A stretch of 34,732 bases of DNA from Salinivirgaceae bacterium (GCA_027858735.1 JAQICC010000325.1:1-34732); one strand, 5' to 3'. Counted from the first letter of the stretch, positions 7,237 to 17,374 are shown. Notes: generated from the sequence alone by a model not told the origin. Made by a program: numbers and translations.

Positions 7237-8985
7237 TTATTTTTTATTTTCGTCTCCGTATAGTATATCGCTCACTGAAGCTCCGGCCGGAACCATTGGA
7301 AATACATTTCCTTTAGCCGTAACCTTAATCTCAAGAATATAAGCTCCTTCAGAATTATACATGCGTTCTATTGCATCTTTAAGGGTGCTTCTATCTAATA
7401 CGGTCTCGCCTTCAATTTTATACGAAGCCGCTAAAGCTACAAAATCAGGACTGCTAATTGGCGTATTGGAATAACGTTCTTCAAAGAATAATTCTTGCCA
7501 CTGGCGAACCATACCTAAGAAATTGTTATTCAATACAATCATTTTAACAGGTAGTTTATTATAGGCTATTGTTCCTAATTCTTGCATGGTCATTTGAAAA
7601 CCACCATCGCCCGAAATTGAAACAACTTTTTTATCAGGACACCCAAATTGAGCACCCATAGCCGCTGGCAAACCAAAACCCATAGTTCCTAATCCACCCG
7701 ATGTTACCCAAGTACGTGTGCTATTAAAATTGCAATAGCGCATAGCAAACATTTGATGCTGACCTACATCGGTACAAATAATAGCATCGCCTTTTGCACT
7801 ATCATTCAATACTTCAATAACTTCACCCATGTTTATTTTTCCGTCGGCAGGATGCAATTCCTCTTTTATAACGCGGTCATATTCAACTTTATCACATGCT
7901 TTAAACTCAGCTAGCCATTCAGGATACTGTTTTGGTTGAATATAATCTAGTATCTGTGCCAGAGTTTCTCCTACATTACCTAGAACCGGGGCATCAACCT
8001 GAATAATTTTATTTATTTCAGCTTTATCAATTTCAAAATGAATTTTTTTGGCCTGAGGTGCATACTTGGCTACAACACCTGTAACGCGATCATCAAAACG
8101 CATTCCAATTGCAATTAGCAAATCGCAGTCATTGGTTTTTATATTTGGCCCTGCATTACCATGCATACCTACGGTACCTGTATACTGAGCATGATTGTTA
8201 GGAATGGCTGACAAGCCCAGTAAGGTTGTGGCAACAGCAACACCCGATTTATTTACAAAATCAAGTAATTCTTTTTCTGCATTACCTAAGATTACCCCTT
8301 GCCCTACAACTGCCAATGGTTTTTTAGCTTCATTAATTAGCTTAGCAGCAGCCTCAATTTGTACATTATTTACTCGTGGCTCAGGTATGTAGCTACGAAT
8401 GTATTTGCATCTTTTATAGCTATAATCACATTTGTTCATCATGGCATCTTTGGTAACATCAATAACCACTGGTCCCGGACGACCTGAACAAGCAATGTAA
8501 AAAGCTTTTGCAATTGCTTCAGGAATTTCTTCTGCTTTTGTTACCTGATAATTCCATTTCGTAACAGGCATGGTAACACCTACAACATCCGTTTCTTGAA
8601 AACCGTCAGTACCTAACAATGCAGAAAATACTTGGCCTGTAATACAAACTAAAGGCGTTGAATCCATATACGCATCGGCAATACCAGTAATAAGGTTTGT
8701 TGCACCCGGACCAGAGGTTGCAAAGCAAACTCCGGGCTTTCCGGTAACCCTTGCAAATCCTTGAGCAGCATGTATTGCTCCCTGTTCGTGGCGGGTTAAT
8801 ATATGTTTTAATTTATCTTTATAGTCCATTAATTTATCGTACAGTGGCATAATGGCTCCACCCGGATATCCAAATATTGTTGAAGCTCCTTCTGTTATTA
8901 ATGATAAAAGCAAAGCATCGGAACCAGTAACATTTACTGTTTCTGTTTGAGCTACTTTTTTTTCTTCAATGGTTTGTGTTCCCAT
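7237..8985 (-). CDS. ilvB: Acetolactate synthase large (catalytic) subunit
   Basis: ThDP-dependent enzyme making 2-acetolactate from pyruvate, or 2-aceto-2-hydroxybutyrate from pyruvate and 2-oxobutyrate, the first common step of Val/Leu/Ile synthesis. The catalytic Glu is E67 in RHEQG. SGPGATN follows at 91-97. The central FAD-binding domain is about 205-350, and the ThDP/Mg motif begins GDG at 459-461 and ends NN at 487-488. W496 matches the tryptophan conserved near the herbicide site. The length of 582 aa is normal. It sits 74 bp downstream of ilvD and 11 bp upstream of ilvN. Confidence 0.97.
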   Translation of the reverse strand: MGTQTIEEKKVAQTETVNVTGSDALLLSLITEGASTIFGYPGGAIMPLYDKLMDYKDKLKHILTRHEQGAIHAAQGFARVTGKPGVCFATSGPGATNLITGIADAYMDSTPLVCITGQVFSALLGTDGFQETDVVGVTMPVTKWNYQVTKAEEIPEAIAKAFYIACSGRPGPVVIDVTKDAMMNKCDYSYKRCKYIRSYIPEPRVNNVQIEAAAKLINEAKKPLAVVGQGVILGNAEKELLDFVNKSGVAVATTLLGLSAIPNNHAQYTGTVGMHGNAGPNIKTNDCDLLIAIGMRFDDRVTGVVAKYAPQAKKIHFEIDKAEINKIIQVDAPVLGNVGETLAQILDYIQPKQYPEWLAEFKACDKVEYDRVIKEELHPADGKINMGEVIEVLNDSAKGDAIICTDVGQHQMFAMRYCNFNSTRTWVTSGGLGTMGFGLPAAMGAQFGCPDKKVVSISGDGGFQMTMQELGTIAYNKLPVKMIVLNNNFLGMVRQWQELFFEERYSNTPISSPDFVALAASYKIEGETVLDRSTLKDAIERMYNSEGAYILEIKVTAKGNVFPMVPAGASVSDILYGDENKK

Positions 8986-9059
8986 AAGAATTGGTTTTTA
9001 ATGACTATTATTTTTATGAATTGGCTCAGCCTATCCCGTATTATTTATTGTTGCTATTT

Positions 9060-10898
9060 CTAATCAATTTCTCTAACGGCTCCTTTATCAGCAGAACTTA
9101 CAAAATAAGCATACTGCTTAAGAGCCTTGCTGACGACTCGCACACGGTTTGGTTGGTATCCTTCTTTACCTTTAGCTTCTTCAGCGTCTCGCCGCGCTAG
9201 CAACTCAGCCGCATCAACAGCTAAATTCATGCTTCTGTTAGGTATATCAATTTCAATAGTATCTCCATCTTTAACCAATGCAATTGCTCCCTTACTTGCA
9301 GCTTCAGGCGATGCATGACCAATTGATAAACCTGATGTACCTCCTGAAAAACGACCGTCGGTAATTAAAGCACAAACTTTTCCTAAACCTTTACTTTTTA
9401 AGAATGATGTTGGATAAAGCATTTCTTGCATACCCGGACCACCTTTAGGCCCTTCATAACGAATAACGACTACATCTCCCGCTTTTACCGAACCGTTTAA
9501 TATTCCTGTGCAAGCATCATCTTGCGAATCAAATACTTTTGCCGGGCCTGAAAACTTCCATACAGATTCATCAACACCGGCTGTTTTTACAATACATCCG
9601 TTTTCGGCTAAATTTCCGAAAAGTACTGCTAAACCACCATCTTTAGAGTAGGCACTTTCAACACTTCTAATACATCCGTTATCACGATCCGTATCTAAAG
9701 TTTTAAATTTAACAGAGTGCGATCCCATGGTTAAGTTTAAACCAGTGCGGGCAGGTGCTGATGAATATATGTTTTTTGCTTCATCGCCCTGTGAATCCAA
9801 AGTAACGTCGAATTGCTCTAAAGCTTGTTTTAAAGTAAGACCGTCGGCTCTTGATACTGATGTATCAAGTAACCCTCCTTTGTCAAGCTCACTTAGTATA
9901 GACATAATACCACCTGCACGGTTAACATCTTCTATGTGATATTTTGGCGTATTGGGTGATACTTTACACAAATAGGGTACTTTTCTCGATAACTCGTCCA
10001 TTTCCTTCATGGTAAAATCAACTTCAGCCTCGTTGGCAATAGCTAATAAGTGAAGTACTGTATTGGTTGAACCACCCATGGCAATATCCAAACTCATTGC
10101 GTTAAGAAATGAAGCCTTAGTTGCAATATTTCTTGGTAAAACCGAAGTGTCACCGTCTCTATAATAAGCATAGGTGCTTTTAACAATTTGTTTTGCGGCT
10201 TTTTTGAACAACTCAACACGATTCGTATGTGTAGCTACAACAGTACCATTACCTGGTAATGCCAATCCTATAGCCTCGTTTAAGCAATTCATTGAGTTTG
10301 CGGTAAACATACCCGAACATGAACCACAAGTAGGACAAGCATTTTGCTCAACAGCTTTAAGGAGTTCTGGTTGCGTTTTATCGTCGGCACCCAACACAAT
10401 GGCATCAACCAAATCGTACTTTTTACCATTCACTACACCCGCCTCCATTGGCCCGCCTGATACAAAAATTACAGGAATGTTCAAACGCATGGCGGCCATT
10501 AACATACCCGGAGTAATTTTATCGCAATTGCTAATGCAAATCATGGCATCGGCTTTATGCGCGTTACACATATACTCAACACTATCGGCAATTATTTCGC
10601 GCGAAGGAAGTGAATACAGCATACCATCGTGTCCCATGGCAATTCCATCATCAACAGCAATGGTATTAAATTCTGGAGCAAAACACCCTTCAGCTTCAAT
10701 TATTTTTTTTACTTCTTGTCCTATGTCTTTTAAATGAACATGACCTGGAACAAATTGAGTAAACGAATTAACTACGGCAATAACAGGTGCTTTAAATTGG
10801 TCTTCTTTCATTCCATTTGCTCTCCACAGTGCTCGGGCTCCTGCCATTTTAGCACCTAACTTTGTGGTATTACTTCTTAAAGGTATTTTGTAATTCAT
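9060..10898 (-). CDS. ilvD: Dihydroxy-acid dehydratase
   Basis: Iron-sulfur enzyme dehydrating 2,3-dihydroxy-isovalerate and -methylvalerate to the 2-oxo acids before the last transamination. It has 612 aa, close to E. coli IlvD. Cluster cysteines are visible as C125 in NCDK and the group C188-C191-C194 in CPTCGSC. Residues 43-55 read [13 protein letters not shown], as in the E. coli type, without the extra early Cys of the [2Fe-2S] class. Catalytic-end motifs [15 protein letters not shown] and SPEAA are present. It is the first structural gene of ilvDBN. Its ATG lies about 125 bp after the attenuator, which would make it the main target of leader control. Confidence 0.97.
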   Translation of the reverse strand: MNYKIPLRSNTTKLGAKMAGARALWRANGMKEDQFKAPVIAVVNSFTQFVPGHVHLKDIGQEVKKIIEAEGCFAPEFNTIAVDDGIAMGHDGMLYSLPSREIIADSVEYMCNAHKADAMICISNCDKITPGMLMAAMRLNIPVIFVSGGPMEAGVVNGKKYDLVDAIVLGADDKTQPELLKAVEQNACPTCGSCSGMFTANSMNCLNEAIGLALPGNGTVVATHTNRVELFKKAAKQIVKSTYAYYRDGDTSVLPRNIATKASFLNAMSLDIAMGGSTNTVLHLLAIANEAEVDFTMKEMDELSRKVPYLCKVSPNTPKYHIEDVNRAGGIMSILSELDKGGLLDTSVSRADGLTLKQALEQFDVTLDSQGDEAKNIYSSAPARTGLNLTMGSHSVKFKTLDTDRDNGCIRSVESAYSKDGGLAVLFGNLAENGCIVKTAGVDESVWKFSGPAKVFDSQDDACTGILNGSVKAGDVVVIRYEGPKGGPGMQEMLYPTSFLKSKGLGKVCALITDGRFSGGTSGLSIGHASPEAASKGAIALVKDGDTIEIDIPNRSMNLAVDAAELLARRDAEEAKGKEGYQPNRVRVVSKALKQYAYFVSSADKGAVREID

Positions 10899-11022
10899 GT
10901 TTAATATTATTAAGTATTCTTATATTTCTATTTTTATCTATCAAAACATGCCCATTTCATAAAATATATAATTATTGCTTCGACATGTCTCAATAATTAT
11001 ATCAGGTGTGGCCTGTTTTACT

Positions 11023-11054
11023 AAAAAAGGCCCTTCATACACTGAAGAGCCTTT
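11023..11054 (-). terminator. Intrinsic terminator (attenuator) in the ilvDBN leader
   Basis: On the minus strand, AAAGGCTCTTCA (11054-11043) pairs along all 12 positions with TGAAGGGCCTTT (11037-11026) around the loop GTGTA, and is followed by TTTTTT. The single non-Watson-Crick pair is G-U on this strand but C-A on the plus strand, so the hairpin is built for the ilv transcript. It lies 21 bp after the leader-peptide stop and about 125 bp before ilvD. Confidence 0.85.
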
Positions 11055-11075
11055 GGTAAAATATTTTAATTTTAA

Positions 11076-11147
11076 CTATAACACTCCTGTTTCGTTGCCA
11101 ATATTGACAAGAACGACTGAAATGACTATGTTAAGGTTTATTATCAT
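11076..11147 (-). CDS. ilv operon leader peptide (23 aa)
   Basis: A short ORF from ATG at 11147 to TAG at 11078-11076, too short for standard gene finding. Residues 1-16 read MIINLNIVISVVLVNI and the end is GNETGVL. Thirteen of 23 residues are Ile, Val or Leu, including the run VIS-VVLV. These are exactly the amino acids made by the genes downstream. It starts about 15-20 bases after the predicted transcription start, stops 21 bp before a strand-specific intrinsic terminator, and precedes ilvD-ilvB-ilvN. By analogy with enterobacterial ilv leaders, ribosome stalling at these codons when charged tRNAs are scarce would prevent termination. I found only a weak candidate antiterminator pairing (AGGAGU near the end of the leader with GCUCUU of the terminator arm), so the exact RNA switch is unresolved. 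Confidence 0.8.
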   Translation of the reverse strand: MIINLNIVISVVLVNIGNETGVL

Positions 11148-11168
11148 TATTATTTTTAAAATGTAAAA

Positions 11169-11198
11169 CAAATTTAAGGATTATTTTTTAAGCACAAA
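11169..11198 (-). promoter_or_regulatory. Promoter of the ilvDBN operon
   Basis: On the minus strand TTTG at 11198-11195, an 18-bp spacer, and TAAATTTG at 11176-11169, a full match to the Bacteroidota -7 element TAnnTTTG. A second TTTG at 11202-11199 would give a 22-bp spacer. Transcription would start near 11162, just before the leader-peptide ATG. Confidence 0.7.
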
Positions 11199-11417
11199 CA
11201 AAAAAATAAAATTTAAATACAATACCCAATTAGACAAATTACCTATGTTTATATTATTATAATGTTATTATTCAACACTTAACAACATTACATCAATCCA
11301 TTTTCCATATGCATATTCTTTACTGAAAAAAGTATTAATGGTTGTATTAATTTCATTTTACAAATAAATATACTCATTTTTGCGCTAAGTTGGTAATAAA
11401 AATTAACCGCTATTATT

Positions 11418-12728
11418 ATGAGTGTAGATATTGGAAGAAATGATGCATGCCACTGTGGTAGCGGTAAAAAGTATAAAAAGTGTTGTCTTATTTCTGATCA
11501 GGAAAACGAAAAACTTGAGGTATTAAAAACAAAATATATAGCTGAGAATACAGACTTACCTGAGCCTTGGGATAATCCTGAGGATTGGATATCATCGGAC
11601 GATGAGGATACACCGTACAAAGATCCAAATTTGACTGATGAACAAAATGAATTGCTTGACAAATGGTGGGATGATTTTAGACTACTAAAAGATTATAAAG
11701 CACAAATAGCCCACCTTAACCTCCTTTTTGATACAATGCCAGATCTTGTTGAATATGCTGGTTTAGAGAATGAAGCAATTTTTGAATTGGTAGCACCACA
11801 TCTCAAAGATGATAAATATGATGATTTTATTGCATTCTTATTAAACTTTAAAGAACGTTACCCTGAAGCATACAAATTGGCTGATGATTACTATAATTAT
11901 TATGTTATAGTATGGTTACTTGTAAATGACAGGCAAAATGAAATACCTAATTATTTGGATATTTATATAGACAAAGGAAGCGAGAAGTTGGCTGAAGTAG
12001 TGGAATTGTTACGGTCAACAAATAATTGTAAAATTTTAATCCCTTTTTTAGAGAAAAACTATAAAGTAATTATTGAAAGTGAAGCATATTGGAATGCTTG
12101 GTTTTTAATTCAACCTCTACTCGACAATGCATGCGCTCCTTGTTTAAAACCAAATATTGCAGATCGTGATATTGCTAAGACCATTTTAAACTTGAAAAAC
12201 ATTGATTACGAATTTATTGATGAAATATTTGAACCAAGTTATTGGCAAACAATGTCGACAGAATTATTTAAACCTTTTGAACCATGGCCCAATAAAATAC
12301 CCGCTAATAAAACGGCATTTAATGAATTATTGAATAAAGTAAGCACACAATATTTGGGCTTTTTAATTTCAAAAAAAGAATTTTCAAGCAATTACTCTTT
12401 TCATTTATATCATAAAATAAACTCATTTATTTTTGAGTATTATGAGCAAAACTCGAAAAAAAGCAAATCTTTATTTAAGTTTTCAATAAAAAAAATTGAT
12501 GAGACCATAATAACACTTACAAAAAATATGATGTGGTTAAACTATATCGAGTTGCACTCCCTATTTTTAACTACTTATTACTTTATGGAATATTTGGAAT
12601 TGTGTGGCAACCTAGATTCGGAAGAAAGAACTAAAATACAACAAGAAATTTCTGAGTTGTTTAATTCAAACAGAAGAAATTTTTTAGACTACTATGAGGA
12701 GGCGTTAATAATTAAAAGCATACCGTAG
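11418..12728 (+). CDS. SEC-C motif protein with a long helical region
   Basis: 436 aa. Residues 6-23 form a SEC-C zinc-binding motif (GRNDACHCGSGKKYKKCC; ligands C11, C13, C22, C23 or a neighbour), the module also found at the SecA C-terminus and in many unrelated proteins. The rest is acidic, rich in aromatic residues and predicted almost entirely helical, consistent with helical repeats. I recognise no catalytic motif and no signal or membrane segment, so it is probably cytoplasmic. The AraC gene starts 30 bp downstream on the same strand, suggesting cotranscription. The function is unknown; the SEC-C assignment is firm, anything beyond it is not. Confidence 0.8.
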   Translation: MSVDIGRNDACHCGSGKKYKKCCLISDQENEKLEVLKTKYIAENTDLPEPWDNPEDWISSDDEDTPYKDPNLTDEQNELLDKWWDDFRLLKDYKAQIAHLNLLFDTMPDLVEYAGLENEAIFELVAPHLKDDKYDDFIAFLLNFKERYPEAYKLADDYYNYYVIVWLLVNDRQNEIPNYLDIYIDKGSEKLAEVVELLRSTNNCKILIPFLEKNYKVIIESEAYWNAWFLIQPLLDNACAPCLKPNIADRDIAKTILNLKNIDYEFIDEIFEPSYWQTMSTELFKPFEPWPNKIPANKTAFNELLNKVSTQYLGFLISKKEFSSNYSFHLYHKINSFIFEYYEQNSKKSKSLFKFSIKKIDETIITLTKNMMWLNYIELHSLFLTTYYFMEYLELCGNLDSEERTKIQQEISELFNSNRRNFLDYYEEALIIKSIP

Positions 12729-12758
12729 TATTATAAAAATGAACCGTTTTAAAAACCC

Positions 12759-13631
12759 GTGGCAAATTCAAAACACATACCCACTTATAGCTTAGGAGAA
12801 TTCACTACTCCTAATCAACGCAGTAAAATGTATCAAGTTGAAGTATTCGATGCCAACCGCCATTTTCAAGTATCGTATCCTCATAAGCACGATTTTTATG
12901 AAGTGTTGTTTTTAACCAAGGGCTCTGGTTTTCATATTATCGATAGTCACAAATATTTTATAAAACCCCCATCTATTTTTTTCCTATCGCCAGGGCAGGC
13001 TCATAAGCTTGAACTTTCGCATGACATTCATGGCTATATTTTTCTGTTTACTGCGGAATTCTATCTTTTAAATCAGGCCAATAAAAACAAATTGTTGGAA
13101 CTCCCTTTTTTCTTTTCAGTTGATCAGGATAACCCTCCGCTTTTGTTAAAAGAAGAAACGGATATTAACTTTTTGCATCAACTTTTTATACGTGGTTGCC
13201 AAGAAGTTACTAGTGAGAATAGTGAATTGGTTAGCTCCATACTCGATTTAATATTACAAACCTGCAACAAACTTTACCCGGCCGAAACTTTTGGTATTCA
13301 AAAAAGCCGAGGACATTTACTGGTAAAAAACCTCTTCCAATTAATTGAAGAAAACTACCAAAAAAACCTTTCAATAAATGAATATGCCGAAATGCTTTCT
13401 ATAACTCCTAACCATTTAACTCAAATGGTTAAACAGGTTACGGGCAATACATCGGCCAAATTGCTGCAAAATAAGGTTATACTAGAAACCAAACGCCTGC
13501 TAATACACACCGAAATGACTGTAACCGAAATTGCCGACTATATGAACTTTTCTGATCAAAGCTATTTTACTAAGTTTTTTAAAAAGGCTTGTGGCACTAC
13601 GCCTTTGCAGTATAGAAAGAGGAAACAATAA
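12759..13631 (+). CDS. AraC-family transcriptional regulator
   Basis: 290 aa. The N-terminal cupin-like sensor domain (about 10-160) has the ligand-pocket pattern PHKHDFYEVLFLTKGSG near residue 41. The C-terminal double helix-turn-helix domain (about 188-288) contains LSINEYAEMLSITPNHLTQ and VTEIADYMNFSDQSYFTKFFKK, and ends with the family signature TPLQYRK. A GTG start at 12759 is chosen because it keeps the segment IPTYSLGEF typical of this subfamily; the nearest upstream ATG is out of frame and the next in-frame ATG (12828) would cut it. It faces the lipoprotein cluster tail to tail, and degraded copies of its 3' end lie beyond that cluster. The effector and targets are unknown. Confidence 0.9.
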   Translation: MANSKHIPTYSLGEFTTPNQRSKMYQVEVFDANRHFQVSYPHKHDFYEVLFLTKGSGFHIIDSHKYFIKPPSIFFLSPGQAHKLELSHDIHGYIFLFTAEFYLLNQANKNKLLELPFFFSVDQDNPPLLLKEETDINFLHQLFIRGCQEVTSENSELVSSILDLILQTCNKLYPAETFGIQKSRGHLLVKNLFQLIEENYQKNLSINEYAEMLSITPNHLTQMVKQVTGNTSAKLLQNKVILETKRLLIHTEMTVTEIADYMNFSDQSYFTKFFKKACGTTPLQYRKRKQ

Positions 13632-13655
13632 TTTAAAGCATCAATTAAGTTATAC

Positions 13656-15431
13656 TTATTCTGGTATCTCATAGCCCTCAATTTTTGAGGTTGTTATATC
13701 AATGCCTGGCAGCACATACTCAATATCTATTAAAGGGTAGTCAATTGTTGTAATACTATTATCTTTTATTATTTCCCACAGACTTTCCTTTTGAGGAAAT
13801 GGATCGTTTGCAAAAGGATAATGGTTCTCGAAGTCAATTGCTGCTAAAGCAGTTACATAATATACCCATTGCATCCGTGTTTCTTCAACAACATATTCCT
13901 TTTCTTGAATATTTTCATCACTTAAAACTTCTTGGCTATTAAAAAATATGGCATTCAAAGGTGGGTAATCAAATTTCTTATAAATCTCAATTCTCCCAAA
14001 ACTTAAATCATCTATCGAATACATCGCCAGCTCTTTTGTATTCTCCATAATTGAAGGGACACCCCCCGTAAAACGCAGTAAACTTATGCTTTGCTTTGTT
14101 GCGTTGATATCATAGCTTTCATATAAATCATAGTATTCATAAACACCGTTGCAATATATGGGAAATGATCTTCCAATGACGACATTGTTCCTGTCAATCG
14201 TACCGAACGTTGACCTTATTAAGCTTAATGGTTCTTCGCTCTCCCATTTATCTATAAATGAATTATAGTGACTCGTGCGAAAATGGTAGGAATAAACTAC
14301 ACTTTCATCGTCAACTCCTCCTGTCAAATCTACTCGGTATATAGTTTCATTCTTTAAAAGGTTCGTAGGCATTTCATACTCGAAAAGTTGCTTGTCATTA
14401 TTGTAAACAAGATCTGAAACTTCATTTTCATTAGTTTGAATATCTTCAATTTTAACTTTATAATTATAAGTGCGTAGAAATTTAGTTAACGACCTTTCAT
14501 TAGGTATAAAGTAACCAAAATCGTATTCGTTTTTTAAAAAGTTCAGTTGTCTATATAAGGGATAAGTAACTTGAAAACTTTCATTTGTAATATTTTCGAA
14601 TCCAACTTCACTAACACGAATCTTTAAATCTTTAATTTCATAAAAACCTTCGCAATACTGCCAATTTCCAAATTCGTGCTTTACCTTCCATTTTCCAATA
14701 ACTCTGTATGTGTAATCCTTACCTTGTCCAAGATTATTAGCATATTCTAACTGTATTTGTTTATCGTTAACAAAACTATATCCAATTTCAATTTCAGTAT
14801 CATCTGATAATAATTTACATTCCAATTCATATTTATAAATGGCATCACCTCTTTTTTCATACTCCTCGTTTGGTAATTTTCGTAAATCCAGTTTTGGTTC
14901 ATAAAAAACTGAAGCAGTAAGAGAACTTTCTTCAAATTCATCCAAAGCAATAAAAGGTAATTTTGCCTTCCCATTAATTGTAATCGTTTCACTAACCGAT
15001 TCTATCAACACTGATCCAGAATCACTATATTTATTATTATCAGCATCTTCATAATACCAAGTTCCCGATACAGTTATTTCAACAAGGCCTGCTTCAGGCA
15101 AGCCTTCAATTGAAGTAACTCTCACGGAATTATCCATGAAGAAAAAATCAACAGCAATCTTTTTGTCATTAACTGCTACCGAAACACTATCATACTTAAC
15201 AAAATAACTTAACTCGATATTATTCGAAGGAAATTCTTTTCTATTTAAGTCTAATTCAAACTGGAAGTATGCATATACACTTTCTGGAATTTCGCCTAAA
15301 ACCAGTTTTACATTTTGAGATTTAATTTCTTTTTCAAAATCAGCATAATCCCATATATAATTCTCTTCCTTTTCAGTACAGCAAAAAATTAATAACGAGG
15401 AAAATAAAAGAGCATAAAACGTATATTTCAT
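13656..15431 (-). CDS. Lipoprotein of unknown function, paralogue 1 of 3
   Basis: 591 aa from the ATG at 15431. A longer frame reaches 15488, but the 19 extra residues precede a clean signal sequence, MKYTFYALLFSSLLIFCC, so the shorter start is preferred. The signal ends in a Cys-Cys pair (residues 17-18) followed by TEKEEN, an acidic stretch as in Bacteroidota surface-export signals; the residue before Cys is atypical for a lipobox. The mature part looks beta-rich, with no catalytic motif seen. Landmarks shared with the two neighbours: YxW near the N-terminus, YPLYRQLNFL at 291-300, YHFRTS at 382-387, a PPLNAI-type motif near 490, and YVLPGI near 572. It is last in the transcription order. 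Function unknown. Confidence 0.8.
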   Translation of the reverse strand: MKYTFYALLFSSLLIFCCTEKEENYIWDYADFEKEIKSQNVKLVLGEIPESVYAYFQFELDLNRKEFPSNNIELSYFVKYDSVSVAVNDKKIAVDFFFMDNSVRVTSIEGLPEAGLVEITVSGTWYYEDADNNKYSDSGSVLIESVSETITINGKAKLPFIALDEFEESSLTASVFYEPKLDLRKLPNEEYEKRGDAIYKYELECKLLSDDTEIEIGYSFVNDKQIQLEYANNLGQGKDYTYRVIGKWKVKHEFGNWQYCEGFYEIKDLKIRVSEVGFENITNESFQVTYPLYRQLNFLKNEYDFGYFIPNERSLTKFLRTYNYKVKIEDIQTNENEVSDLVYNNDKQLFEYEMPTNLLKNETIYRVDLTGGVDDESVVYSYHFRTSHYNSFIDKWESEEPLSLIRSTFGTIDRNNVVIGRSFPIYCNGVYEYYDLYESYDINATKQSISLLRFTGGVPSIMENTKELAMYSIDDLSFGRIEIYKKFDYPPLNAIFFNSQEVLSDENIQEKEYVVEETRMQWVYYVTALAAIDFENHYPFANDPFPQKESLWEIIKDNSITTIDYPLIDIEYVLPGIDITTSKIEGYEIPE

Positions 15432-15586
15432 TGTATATAAGTTTTGATTTAAATGTCTTAAAAATAGTATTTGTTTAATAAATTTCAATTCGGTACTTCA
15501 ATTACAGGGTTGGTTTACCTTATCCTATAATTAAAAAGTTTGTGGTACTTCTCCTTTGCATCATAGCAATAAGAATTATCATTAAC

Positions 15587-17374
15587 CTAATTCTCTTCAT
15601 CAACCCAACCGGGAATTACATAATTGTTAAAAGTAGTAGTTGCTATGTTTATTCCTGGTAAAACATATGAAATTTCCATGGATGGAAGTTCTATCTTTAA
15701 ACCTGTAACCTTATCTCTTATTTTTTCTTTATCAGGGTATGCTGAATTAACTCTTGCAACCACCGGGTCTAAATCCAATGCAGCCAAGGCTGTTACAAAA
15801 TAAACCCAAGTGTAAATATTGCCTAAAATATACTCTCCCCCATTTATATATTCATCTGATAAAAACAACCTATCCCCACTAAAATAAATAGCATCTAAAG
15901 GAGGATAACCAAATTTCTCATATTTATCATCTCTATTAATGGTGATATTGTCAATCGAATACAGAGCTAATTCTGAAGTTCCTTGCATTATTTCAGGAAT
16001 TTCAGAACTAAATTGAATTAATGGAAATTCACTCGACATTAAAGTTGAACTATTATTTTCGTACCGATCCATTTCCTCGTTTACTGGAAAAACATTCATG
16101 CCAAAAGAATATCCAATAATTAAACTCTCACCCGGACGTAATTGAGACATGCTCCACATATTGCTATAGGAGCTTAGCAACCCCTCTCCATTCCATTTTT
16201 CAGTGAAGGTATTGTAATAACTTGTTCTAAAATGATAGTCATATATTGACTCATCTTCGTTTTCAGAATTAAATAAACTTAGCTTATAGATTATTTCGTT
16301 TTTTAAAAATTCGGTCGGCAAATCATATTCAAATGAATTATTATTTTCATTGTACTTTATTATTGCATTTTCACTTTCATTATTAATTATATCGTATATG
16401 GTTACAAATAAATCATTGTTAGTTAAATACTTAGCAAGCACCCTATCCTTAGGCAAAAAATAACCTTTATTGTACTCATCTTTTAAAAAGTGGAATTGTC
16501 TGCTAATTGGATAGGTAGCCAAAAAACTTCCGCTAGTTATTTCCGGAACTGAGGCCTCAACAGAAATTATTTCTTGCTCTAATATTTCATCATAACCTTG
16601 GCATGATTGCCATAATCCACGTGAATCTTGTCTAAACCATTTAGCAATAACACCAAACTGATACTTCTGATCTAACTCCAAGCTGCCATTGCACATTAAC
16701 TGAATTACATTGTGTTCTAAAGATTTGTATGTTAAATCAATCGATTGGTTATTATGTTTTAAATAGTATTCAAGTGCATACTTGTACCTTATGTTCTCCT
16801 TTTTATATTCAATATCTGGTACATACCTTAAGTTTACTATGGGTTCGTAATAAATTGAATTTGTTTGCTCGTTTTCTTCAAAACCTTTAAAAGCTTCAAT
16901 TGGTAATTTAGAATTTGTATGCAACTTTATTGTTTGACTTACTGGCTCAATATATACTGGATTTCCATCAGTATATTTTTGCTCTTGCCGGTCTCTATAA
17001 AACCAACTACCCCAAATAGTCAATTCTAAATCTCCAGTCTCATAAATTGCTTCACTGGATGTAATAATAACCGAATCGTTACGAAAGCTATATTCTATTT
17101 TCAATTTTTTAGTATTGACCTCAGCTATTACACTATCGTATTCAATGTTATATAAAAGATCTTTGTCGTCATTTAAGTACTTCGTTTCATTTAACGCTAG
17201 TTCAAAATTGAAATAAGCATAAACATCCGAATTTACTTCATCCTTTACCAGATTTATATTTTTTGATTTTATTTCTGTCGAAAATTGCTCATATTCCCAA
17301 ACATTAAGGTCTTCCTTTTTAGAACAACATACAAAAACAACCATTAATATCGCTATATATTTTCTCATTATCAA
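15587..17374 (-). CDS. Lipoprotein of unknown function, paralogue 2 of 3
   Basis: 595 aa; an ATG two codons later (17368) is an equally good start. Signal sequence with a Cys-Cys pair at 16-17, then SKKED. The same family landmarks occur in order: VWEYEQF, YYEPIVNLRYVP, ISRQFHFLKDEYNKGYF, YHFRTSYYNTFTEKW, FGYPPLDAIYF, and the end YVLPGINIATTTFNNY. The C-terminal motif is nearly identical in all three proteins while the middle diverges, as expected after old tandem duplication. It is 155 bp from paralogue 1; both upstream gaps contain a similar ggtac...aattacag stretch. No promoter match was found in the gap, so it is likely cotranscribed from paralogue 3. I do not recognise the family. Confidence 0.8.
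   Translation of the reverse strand: MIMRKYIAILMVVFVCCSKKEDLNVWEYEQFSTEIKSKNINLVKDEVNSDVYAYFNFELALNETKYLNDDKDLLYNIEYDSVIAEVNTKKLKIEYSFRNDSVIITSSEAIYETGDLELTIWGSWFYRDRQEQKYTDGNPVYIEPVSQTIKLHTNSKLPIEAFKGFEENEQTNSIYYEPIVNLRYVPDIEYKKENIRYKYALEYYLKHNNQSIDLTYKSLEHNVIQLMCNGSLELDQKYQFGVIAKWFRQDSRGLWQSCQGYDEILEQEIISVEASVPEITSGSFLATYPISRQFHFLKDEYNKGYFLPKDRVLAKYLTNNDLFVTIYDIINNESENAIIKYNENNNSFEYDLPTEFLKNEIIYKLSLFNSENEDESIYDYHFRTSYYNTFTEKWNGEGLLSSYSNMWSMSQLRPGESLIIGYSFGMNVFPVNEEMDRYENNSSTLMSSEFPLIQFSSEIPEIMQGTSELALYSIDNITINRDDKYEKFGYPPLDAIYFSGDRLFLSDEYINGGEYILGNIYTWVYFVTALAALDLDPVVARVNSAYPDKEKIRDKVTGLKIELPSMEISYVLPGINIATTTFNNYVIPGWVDEEN

Noticed and set aside
10975-11166. 63-aa plus-strand frame opposite the ilv leader
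   Set aside because: Antisense to the promoter, leader peptide and attenuator, which explain the sequence far better.
15432-15488. N-terminal extension of lipoprotein paralogue 1
   Set aside because: Would bury the signal peptide 19 residues inside the protein; the two paralogues start directly with the signal.
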